Positions 57,853 to 64,000 of a DNA stretch of 64,000 nucleotides are shown here, piece after piece. Source of the stretch: Pacificitalea sp040119125 (GTDB lineage: Bacteria; Pseudomonadota; Alphaproteobacteria; Rhodobacterales; Rhodobacteraceae); NCBI GenBank assembly GCA_040119125.1, contig JBEDTR010000004.1, forward strand, positions 290,875 to 354,874. Direction: 5' to 3'. The notes beneath the pieces are model-generated. The model searched no databases and was not told the DNA's origin. It was given only the letters and a program-made list of their open reading frames with translations. The stretch's first letter is position 1, and every line of letters begins with the position of its first letter. Position numbers and translations under genes: made by a program.

Positions 57853-59100
57853 ATGCCCTCGAATTACGATGTGGTCGTTGCCGGAGGCGGCACCGGAGGA
57901 TTTGGTGCGGCCATTGGTGCCGCGCGCTCCGGCGCCCGCGTGCTGCTGATCGAGAAATACGGATTTCTCGGTGGCGCCGCGACCAATAGCAACGTCCTCG
58001 CGTTTTGCGGGCTGTTTCAGCATGGCGGAGAAACGGCCGTTCCCGCTGTGGCCGGGGCCAGCGATATGCTGATGGCGGAATTGGAGCGGCTGGGGCAGGA
58101 CACCAAACCACGCCAGAACAGCAAGACCGGCAATTGGATCGTGTTGCTGGAGCCGGAGCGGCTCAAGCTTGCGATGGACCGCTGCCTCGCCGAGGCAGGC
58201 GTCGAAACCCTGCTGCACGCCCGAACGAGTGATGTCGCGGCTATGGATGGCAGTCTTGGCACTCTGACTGTCGAAGCTCATGAAGGACCGCTGCAACTGA
58301 GCGCCGGTGCCTTTGTCGATGCGACCGGAGACGCGCATCTGGCGCGACGCGCTCACCTGCCGAGTGCCGATGCTTCGGACTCTCGGGAGCTTCAGCCCTA
58401 TACCGCGCCGATAAGGGTCGGTGGCCTGCCCCCCGGCTTCCAGTTTGACCGAAGCGCATTGGCGAAAGCCGTGGTCGAATACAATAAATCGGGCGCGTAT
58501 CCGATCCATCGGCCCAACGGTGGGTTCTTTGCCCCTATCCAAGGCAGCGATGACATCTGGTGGATGGTGATCGATCTCCCCTGCAAGTCCGCAACCTCCG
58601 CAGAGCTTTCCGAAGCCGAGCGTTACACCCGGGCCGCCGCGAATGACTACATCGCGATGCTTCGAGACGTTCAGCCCGACGCCGCGAAGGCAGAGCTCGT
58701 TCAGACCGGGCCGCAGGTCGGTATTCGGGAGGGGCGCCACTGCTTGGCCGAGGAAGAGATTGTCGCCGACGATCTTTCCTCTGGGCGCCAGCGTTCAGAC
58801 GGTATCGCACGCGCCGCTTGGCCGATGGAGGACTATGTGCGGCTCGGCAAGGCAGATTACACTCATGTCGGTGGCGCGGGCTTTGCCCATGTTCCGATGG
58901 GGGCGATCAGGGCGCGTGGCGTCAAGAACCTGTTTCTTGCCGGTCGCACGATTGGCGCGGATCGTCAGGCCTATGCCTCTGTCCGGGTCATGGGAACCGC
59001 CTTTGCCACCGGCTTTGCGGCCGGGGTCTCCGCCGCCAATCATCAAGACGGCGACAGGGCGATCGTCGAGAAAATTACCAGCATGGGAGGTCTCATATGA
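57853..59100 (+). CDS. FAD-dependent oxidoreductase (FAD_oxidored family)
   Basis: Flavoprotein of 415 aa. N-terminal Rossmann motif VVVAGGGTGGFGAAIGAARS and the LLIEKYGFLGGAATNS segment place it in the FAD_oxidored group (thiazole/succinate-dehydrogenase-like fold). GAFVDATGDAHLA and the C-terminal NLFLAGRTIGADRQAYAS complete the FAD site. The ATG at 57853 has an AAAGGA-like site; an upstream in-frame region overlaps dppC. ATGA-coupled to the SDR gene. Substrate likely derived from the imported compound. Confidence 0.85.
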   Translation: MPSNYDVVVAGGGTGGFGAAIGAARSGARVLLIEKYGFLGGAATNSNVLAFCGLFQHGGETAVPAVAGASDMLMAELERLGQDTKPRQNSKTGNWIVLLEPERLKLAMDRCLAEAGVETLLHARTSDVAAMDGSLGTLTVEAHEGPLQLSAGAFVDATGDAHLARRAHLPSADASDSRELQPYTAPIRVGGLPPGFQFDRSALAKAVVEYNKSGAYPIHRPNGGFFAPIQGSDDIWWMVIDLPCKSATSAELSEAERYTRAAANDYIAMLRDVQPDAAKAELVQTGPQVGIREGRHCLAEEEIVADDLSSGRQRSDGIARAAWPMEDYVRLGKADYTHVGGAGFAHVPMGAIRARGVKNLFLAGRTIGADRQAYASVRVMGTAFATGFAAGVSAANHQDGDRAIVEKITSMGGLI

Positions 59101-59924
59101 CCATTTCGCAAAACTCTTCGGGACTGTTCTCCCTTGCCGGAAAAATCAGCCTCGTGACAGGCGCCGGTGGAGAGATCGGCCAAGCACTGGCAGCCGGGCT
59201 TGCCGCCAACGGCAGCAAGGTGGCGCTCAGCGATATTGACCAGACCGCGGCCGAGCGTGCCGCCGAGGCGATCCGCGAGAACGGCGGAGACGCCATTGCG
59301 CTCCCGCATGACGTCACCTCGCCAGCAAGCTGGAAACAGGTGTTCGACGCCGTTACCGAGACTTGGGGCGCGGTAAATATTCTCGCCAATGTGGCCGGGG
59401 TGATCCCGGGGCGGCCAGCAGTGCTTGCCGATGTGCCGTTGGAAGAATGGCGGCGGTCTCACGCGGTCAATCTCGATGGATCATTCCTCGGGGTTCAGGC
59501 TGGCGTCAAAGCGATGGCGCCCGGCGGCTCGATCATCAATATCGGCTCGATTGTCGGCTATTTCGGCGCGCGCAGCGGGGTTGCCTATGGGACGAGCAAG
59601 GGCGCTATCCGTGGCCTCACCACGCAAACCGCCTCCAGCTGCATCGCCGAGGGCCACGATCTCCGGATCAACACGCTGCATCCCGGCTATATCCTGACGT
59701 CCGCCGCCCTCGGCGAGCAAGTGCAGAAGCTTGGCTCCCGCGAGGCGGCCGAACGTGCCTTCGCCACCCGCAACCCTCGTAACCGTTGCATGTCACCCGA
59801 CGCACTTGTCGGCCCGCTCATCTTCCTTGCCTCGGACGCATCGCAGTTCATGAATGGGGCGGAAATTGTGATCGACGATGGCATGTCAACTCAGATGCCG
59901 GGCACCAGCTTTGCCAAGGGCTGA
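59097..59924 (+). CDS. Short-chain dehydrogenase/reductase
   Basis: Classical SDR, 275 aa. Cofactor loop VTGAGGEIGQALA (TGxxxGxG), NVAGV in place of NNAG, catalytic Ser in INIGSIVGYFG and the Y-x3-K pair in VAYGTSKGAIRG. Substrate-binding C-terminus ends NGAEIVIDDGMS. A SDR at the end of an ABC/FAD-oxidoreductase operon suggests oxidation of an alcohol intermediate. The start at 59097 overlaps the upstream stop (ATGA). Confidence 0.9.
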   Translation: MTISQNSSGLFSLAGKISLVTGAGGEIGQALAAGLAANGSKVALSDIDQTAAERAAEAIRENGGDAIALPHDVTSPASWKQVFDAVTETWGAVNILANVAGVIPGRPAVLADVPLEEWRRSHAVNLDGSFLGVQAGVKAMAPGGSIINIGSIVGYFGARSGVAYGTSKGAIRGLTTQTASSCIAEGHDLRINTLHPGYILTSAALGEQVQKLGSREAAERAFATRNPRNRCMSPDALVGPLIFLASDASQFMNGAEIVIDDGMSTQMPGTSFAKG

Positions 59925-60030
59925 TCCGCTCTAGTGCGATTGCAGCTAAGAGCAGCTCTCATGATGTGACCGCCCCGATGGCATCGATGTGCCAAGGTGG
60001 GTCTGCAATGATCCGCCAAGGAGGGCGGTC

Positions 60031-60322
60031 ATGTCGAAGATGACCACCGTCGAGCTCGATCTGGCGCAGGGGTGTTTCAGGTTCATGGGACCGACGCCGC
60101 TGGTTGAGCGGTTTTGTGATCGAAGCCTATAGCGGCGCGCAATTTTGGGGGCGTAAGATCGGTAAGCTGGGTGATGCCGTGCGGCTCATGCCACCCGGTA
60201 AAAGCCCGGACCCCACGGGCAAATTTACCGACGGAAACGGCTCCCGCCAAAATGACTATCCCAGAATTTTCAGGGATTTCGCCTCTGCCAAGCCATCTAG
60301 CAAATTCAATTTTTTACCGTGA
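60031..60322 (+). pseudogene. IS110-family transposase remnant
   Basis: Reading from ATG 60031 the N-terminus is MSKMTTVELDLAQGCFRFMG, the start of IS110 DEDD transposases (TTIGLDLAK-VF-xHG type) with the first acidic residue kept. Then, after a frame change and an apparent internal deletion near 60100, the frame gives IEAYSGAQFWGRKIGKLGDA followed by VRLMPP, another conserved IS110 block. The rest is lost. Upstream 59940-60030 probably holds the left end of the element. Nonfunctional. Confidence 0.7.
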
Positions 60323-60529
60323 ATATACCGACTCATTTTGCGACGAAAAATGTCCGCCAAGACGGAAAGCACCGTTCACGATCTTTACTGCAGAGAACTT
60401 CAGCTTGCCGCCACCAGTGTCAATCGACGCTCACGGCTTGGAGCTGCACTTGCGTAGTTCAGTTCAATGCTGCAATCGCAGTCCGCTTTTCTGACAGTCG
60501 TACTGAGGTAATAAATATAGGCAGCGGGC
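60323..60529. other. Gene-free scar sequence
   Basis: Between the two mobile-element remnants I see no supported gene. Short open frames exist in several frames but none has a ribosome site or family likeness. The sequence is AT-richer than the operons on the left and is best read as decayed mobile DNA. Confidence 0.5.
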
Positions 60530-60769
60530 TCATAAAATTCGTTCCACAGCCTGACGGATGCCAGCTTGATCATCGACATGAAATTTCATGATTAGTGTAA
60601 CGAAGTGTTCCCGATCAGCTGCGCGGGTGGAACGATCGACCTCTGTAAGTGTCACATGGCCCGCCATAGCTGCGATCTGATGCGCAGATTTCCCTTGTTC
60701 TGCCCAGTAGACGCAAACCGTGAAGCCTCGCCGCGGCCTCGTCAAACATGTTGCCGATGTCCCCTTCAA
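60530..60769 (-). pseudogene. Tyrosine recombinase (integrase) C-terminal remnant
   Basis: The frame reads AEQGKSAHQIAAMAGHVTLT followed by EVDRSTRAADRE, the box II of phage-type integrases (HQIAAITGHKTLAEVERYTRAADQE type). The catalytic Tyr is Ser here (RST for RYT), and the preceding HGLR block is found only in another frame, so a frameshift is present. Only about 80 codons remain. Dead fragment of an integrase gene. Confidence 0.65.
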
Positions 60770-60928
60770 TCACCTAGAGCCACGAAATCCCAATTTTCTG
60801 TACGGCGTCCAAGTGGATGTCCAATTTGCTGTCTCGTTCCAATTCAAAATCCCCGATCACTCTGTCAGGGACGGTCTCGCACTATTCGAGAGCACTTGGC
60901 TGGAGGAGAACGGCTTCGCGCTTACGCT
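60770..60928. other. Region with an unassigned open frame, no supported gene
   Basis: The plus strand from 60720 to 60959 is open for 79 codons and reads protein-like (for example VDVQFAVSFQFKIPDHSVRD and LALFESTWLEENGFALTLYT). There is no ribosome site, it overlaps the integrase remnant at one end and the LysR gene by 31 bp at the other, and I recognise no family. It may be the tail of another truncated gene. Confidence 0.3.
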
Positions 60929-61822
60929 CTACACGCCGAACGCATCGCAGATTAACTGAAATACCTGACGCACCGCTGGATCATCCTTACGCGCTTCGCT
61001 CATTACGATATGATAATCCGCAGTCGCCTCCGGTGGCAGTTCGATTGGGCGGAGGTCCACGTTTTCAAGCCTCAGCAAGCGCAGCCCTTCGGGTACCAGC
61101 GCCATACCGTACCCTACATTAACAAGGGTAAGCATCGAAACCGCCTGTCCTACATGCTGAACGAAGTTGGGGCGTACGTCATGTGCAGCGAAGATCGGAT
61201 GCAGAAGTTTATAGCCGTACCAGCCGTGACCCGGCGAATACATCAGTAGATCCTCACCATGTAAGTCTTGGATCGTTATGTCGTCGCGAGTGGCGAAGGG
61301 ATGTTCACGATGGACCGCCAGTCTATACGGTTCGCGTAAAAGGAGCCTCTGCTCTCCCGGTAACGAGCTGTCAGGGCGGCGCAAAATACCGATGTCTATC
61401 TGGCCCGTCCGAAGTCGCTCAATTTGTTCGCCGGTCATCATTTCGTTCAGTACGATTTGGATGTTGGGCAATTCTTCGGCTAGTTTAGTTGCTATAACAG
61501 GCACGATGGGCACTGCGGCGATCGGAATGAAAGCAAGACTGACATTTCCTAAATGTCCACTTGCGACAGAGCGAGCTATCACTTTTGCATCCTCCGCACG
61601 ACGCAACAAGTCGCGGGCTTCAACGTAGAAACGCTCTCCTGCCGCAGTCAGACGAATCGTCCGCCTTGTCCGATCAAAAAGGTGAACACCTAGTTGTCGT
61701 TCCAGCACCTGCACTTGTCGACTTACTGGCGGCTGGGTCATGTTCAGGCGCTCGGCGGCTCTGTGAAAATTCATCTCCGAAGCGACAGCAACAAAGCAGC
61801 GGAGCTGGTGTAATTCGAACAT
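60929..61822 (-). CDS. LysR-family transcriptional regulator
   Basis: LysR regulator, 297 aa. HTH: FVAVASEMNFHRAAERLNMT, QPPVSRQVQVLERQLGVHLF, then the effector domain (LAFIPIAAVPIVPVIATKL). Codon use is less GC-rich than in the operons to the left. It follows the Ldh-family gene by 82 bp on the same strand and likely regulates it, and possibly the divergent UxaA gene. Downstream lies the mobile-element scar, so it marks the start of a separate segment. Confidence 0.9.
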   Translation of the reverse strand: MFELHQLRCFVAVASEMNFHRAAERLNMTQPPVSRQVQVLERQLGVHLFDRTRRTIRLTAAGERFYVEARDLLRRAEDAKVIARSVASGHLGNVSLAFIPIAAVPIVPVIATKLAEELPNIQIVLNEMMTGEQIERLRTGQIDIGILRRPDSSLPGEQRLLLREPYRLAVHREHPFATRDDITIQDLHGEDLLMYSPGHGWYGYKLLHPIFAAHDVRPNFVQHVGQAVSMLTLVNVGYGMALVPEGLRLLRLENVDLRPIELPPEATADYHIVMSEARKDDPAVRQVFQLICDAFGV

Positions 61823-61904
61823 TGTTTGAAAACCTTGACTCCGGCCATCATCAAATTATCGCGGATCTAAATCCACGTATAGCATTTTCAAATGCAGGGT
61901 CAGA

Positions 61905-62966
61905 CTAAGTAATAACGTCAGGGAGTTCGACGCCAGTCTGCTCGGCCGCAGCCACAAGCCCCTGCATGATCTGTCCGGACAGTTCCACGCCGTTTTCCAT
62001 TGCGGATCGCCTACGGATCATCGCGCTTTCTCCTGGCACTCGAACCTTGTCGACACCTGCACGGGGCGGATTGTCTTGGCACAGCTTTACCAAACGATCC
62101 GTGATGTTCGTGAACGCGTCTTTGCCGGCAAAGGCCCGTGGGTCGAAAACCTGAAGGAACGCCGAAGTGTAGGTGCCTGTCAATTCATCGCGGCGCCCGG
62201 TACCGGAGAACCCCTGACTTAACGCTTCGACCATCAATCCAAGCGCATACCCTTTGTGCCCGTGGTCCAGACCACCAATTGGCAATAGGGTACCTCCGTC
62301 TAATAGCGCATTGGGGTCGTCGCTGGGGTTTCCATCCATATCCAACGCCCACTTGCCAGGGAATCTTCGTCCGGCCGCAGCATATTGAATCGACTTGTTG
62401 CGGGTGGTGATCGAAGCTGAAATGTCCAAAAGGATCGGATCGCCGGATGTGGGAATACCGGCGGCGATGGGGTTCGGTGTCATGATCCCCACCGTGCCAC
62501 CAAAGGGTGCAACACCGTTGGACGATAGAGTCGAAGAAGAAAGAACTGCCATCATTCCTTGTTGCGTAGCTTGCACCAGATATACGGCGAGCGCCCCCAT
62601 GTGGTAGCTGTCAGTAATTGAAACGTTACTGCATCCGTATATCTTGGCCCTTTCGATGCCTAAATTCATAGCCCGCTTCACCACAGTAGCGCCGGGTAGC
62701 CTGTTGCAAGTCCATGTGGCGCAAGCACCCATATCTGCCAAAACTTCGATCTCGCCGTCCTTCGCCATCCCTCCGGAGGCGAGCGATTTCAGATACATCG
62801 GTACAAGGGCAAGCCCATGTGTTGCATGCCCCATCATGTCAGCCTCTATTAGAGTTTCGGCGACATCAACGGCCAACGCTTGGCGCAATCCGGCAGAAGC
62901 GAACACATTGACAATGAAGTCTTCGAGACTGGATCTGGCAATGCGGCTCTTTGGTTCTCTGGGCAT
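61905..62966 (-). CDS. Ldh-family oxidoreductase (malate/L-lactate dehydrogenase type)
   Basis: NAD(P)-dependent 2-hydroxyacid or imino acid reductase of the LDH_2 family (not the Rossmann LDH), 353 aa. Motifs: ADMMGHATHGLALVP with the catalytic His of GHxxHG, ITDSYHMGALAVYLVQ, and TPNPIAAGIPTSGDP for the cofactor. GGAGG precedes the ATG. The family includes ureidoglycolate, sulfolactate, delta1-piperideine-2-carboxylate and 2,3-diketogulonate reductases, so the substrate is open. Divergent UxaA-family dehydratase suggests a sugar acid. Confidence 0.87.
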   Translation of the reverse strand: MPREPKSRIARSSLEDFIVNVFASAGLRQALAVDVAETLIEADMMGHATHGLALVPMYLKSLASGGMAKDGEIEVLADMGACATWTCNRLPGATVVKRAMNLGIERAKIYGCSNVSITDSYHMGALAVYLVQATQQGMMAVLSSSTLSSNGVAPFGGTVGIMTPNPIAAGIPTSGDPILLDISASITTRNKSIQYAAAGRRFPGKWALDMDGNPSDDPNALLDGGTLLPIGGLDHGHKGYALGLMVEALSQGFSGTGRRDELTGTYTSAFLQVFDPRAFAGKDAFTNITDRLVKLCQDNPPRAGVDKVRVPGESAMIRRRSAMENGVELSGQIMQGLVAAAEQTGVELPDVIT

Positions 62967-63196
62967 AGAATTCCTCCATAAAGGCTAACCATCGAGTGTT
63001 TCATCACGATCGTCGAGCGGAAATCGGTATCGGCGCACCCTGAACTGATGCCAATGCGGTATCAGTCAGGTGCGTCCTAGCATTGGACATTGACACCTTG
63101 GCGCCGGAGTCTGTGAGGAGATTCGTCTACCAAGAAGCCAAGGCCGCACAGTCTATTTGGAAGTGGGCCTCGCTAACTACTGTTGAGGGAACACAC
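62967..63196. promoter_or_regulatory. Divergent intergenic region, Ldh / UxaA genes
   Basis: A 230-bp gap with no supported gene between the divergent Ldh and UxaA starts. It is presumably the promoter region of both and a binding site for the LysR regulator at 60929. No specific operator was identified. Confidence 0.4.
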
Positions 63197-64000
63197 ATGC
63201 ACAATGCTACGGCCACTAGTCAGCGAGATATCTCGCCACTAATTCACCTTCATCCCAATGACAGTGTGGCAATCGCGCGTGTATCAATTTCCGCCGGAAC
63301 TGACCTTGAGAACGGGTTGATCGCTAAGGACCGAATCCCAGCGGGTCATAAGATCGCGTTAAATGCCATGCAGAAAGGGGATCAAGTTCTGCGCTACGGC
63401 GAAGTAATCGGCATCGTGACCAAAGATATTGGTCAGGGCGGGCATGTCCACAGCCACAACTTAGCGATAGATTCACTTGAGCGCGAATATGCTTACGCAA
63501 TGTCAGAAATTCCACTTACTGAGCCGCATTGCAATCGCGAATTCATGGGGTACGTGCGTCCCAATGGCGATGTCGGAACCAGAAATTATATTGGCATTCT
63601 GACCACTGTGAACTGCTCGGCTCGTGTCGCCCGAGGAATTGCCCGCACGTTTGAAAAGAACCCTTTCTCAGACCATGACCCTCTAGCCGAGTATCCAAAC
63701 GTGGATGGTGTCGTCGCGCTGACCCACAAGACCGGGTGCGGCATGTCATCTAAAGAGCCACTGCAGATCCTTCGACGAGTGATCGAAGGCTACGCCACCC
63801 ATCCGAACATCAGCCATGTGATCGTGGTTGGACTTGGCTGCGAAGTGAACCAGATAAGCGGTGTTCTCAACGAGCATGATGGTGTTCGGCGGATGACGAT
63901 TCAAAAAAGTGGCGGCACCCGAAAATCCGTTGAAAGTGGCGTCGAATTTGTCAAAAGCGTCCTGGTCGAAGCTAACTCGATTAAACGGACTCCGGTGCCA
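63197..64000 (+). CDS. UxaA-family sugar-acid dehydratase (partial, C-terminus beyond window)
   Basis: Altronate/galactarate dehydratase family, first 268 codons. The N-terminal SAF domain (ISPLIHLHPNDSVAIARVSI, AGHKIALNAMQKGDQVLRYG, then GHVHSHNL) is followed by the catalytic UxaA domain starting FMGYVRPNGDVGTRNYIGIL, with ALTHKTGCGMSS and GLGCEVNQISG, whose cysteines are typical of the family. The ATG at 63197 has a GAGGGA site. Acts on sugar acids such as altronate or galactarate. Divergent from the Ldh-family gene. The C-terminus lies outside the window. Confidence 0.88.
   Translation, partial: MHNATATSQRDISPLIHLHPNDSVAIARVSISAGTDLENGLIAKDRIPAGHKIALNAMQKGDQVLRYGEVIGIVTKDIGQGGHVHSHNLAIDSLEREYAYAMSEIPLTEPHCNREFMGYVRPNGDVGTRNYIGILTTVNCSARVARGIARTFEKNPFSDHDPLAEYPNVDGVVALTHKTGCGMSSKEPLQILRRVIEGYATHPNISHVIVVGLGCEVNQISGVLNEHDGVRRMTIQKSGGTRKSVESGVEFVKSVLVEANSIKRTPVP

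Noticed and set aside
1..64000. CRISPR arrays, tRNA or rRNA genes
   Set aside because: No regularly spaced repeats, no tRNA cloverleaf or T-loop signature and no rRNA-like sequence was noticed by eye on either strand.

Overview
The window is a GC-rich, gene-dense stretch of an alphaproteobacterial genome. It most resembles the Rhodobacteraceae (Roseobacter/Paracoccus-like): TRAP, Pot-type and Dpp-type uptake systems next to catabolic enzymes, a BigR sulfide-response module, a type II lumazine synthase behind an FMN riboswitch, and compact ATGA-coupled operons. About 60 genes are supported. No rRNA, tRNA, CRISPR array or replication origin was seen. Most of the window reads as a catabolic island: uptake systems, each with its own regulator and a set of hydrolases and oxidoreductases.

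Layout. (1) 1-7.0 kb, minus strand: a LysR gene heads an operon of FAD monooxygenase, variant M19 dipeptidase, M81/MlrC peptidase and class V PLP enzyme, followed by an EamA transporter cut by the window edge. (2) 7.1-11.05 kb, plus strand: a divergent TRAP transporter plus a pair of carboxymuconolactone-decarboxylase/peroxidase-like proteins, closed by a strong terminator. (3) 11.1-16.1 kb, minus: ThDP enzyme, XRE-cupin regulator, GabT and GabD. (4) 16.4-26.3 kb, plus: IclR regulator, two unrecognised proteins, a second variant M19 protein, a Pot-type ABC importer, a RidA-like protein and a GlcD-type flavoenzyme. (5) 26.3-35.6 kb: sulfated-carbohydrate locus with lyxose isomerase, aldose-epimerase-like DUF4432 protein and sulfatase (minus), divergent from IclR, sugar ABC importer and formylglycine-generating enzyme (plus). 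(6) 35.67-36.34 kb: FMN riboswitch and ribH2. (7) 36.4-38.6 kb: blh, two YeeE/YedE halves and divergent bigR. (8) 38.7-48.7 kb: peptide operon of M24, M20, fused two-ATPase ABC protein, DppC, DppB, DppA and a second M20 (minus), with divergent GntR. (9) 48.8-59.9 kb: second class V PLP enzyme, Lrp, DppA-like protein, MmgE/PrpD and two ABC ATPases (minus), divergent from the two permeases, a FAD oxidoreductase and an SDR (plus). (10) 59.9-60.9 kb: a decayed mobile-element scar (IS110 transposase and tyrosine-recombinase remnants). (11) 60.9-64 kb: visibly less GC-rich LysR, Ldh-family oxidoreductase and UxaA-family dehydratase, the last cut by the window end.

The most interesting pattern is a set of hydrolase homologues whose metal-binding residues have been replaced. 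Both M19 proteins have lost the N-terminal HxD pair (replaced by D-[AG]-L-[EQ]-C) and carry Gln where the bridging Glu is expected. The second M20 protein and the M24 protein, adjacent in one operon, also lack several ligands, and the first Walker A of the fused ABC protein carries an Ala for a Gly. One variant M19 gene is translationally coupled to two proteins I cannot assign (17182-19592); that operon is the best candidate for an undescribed catabolic system.
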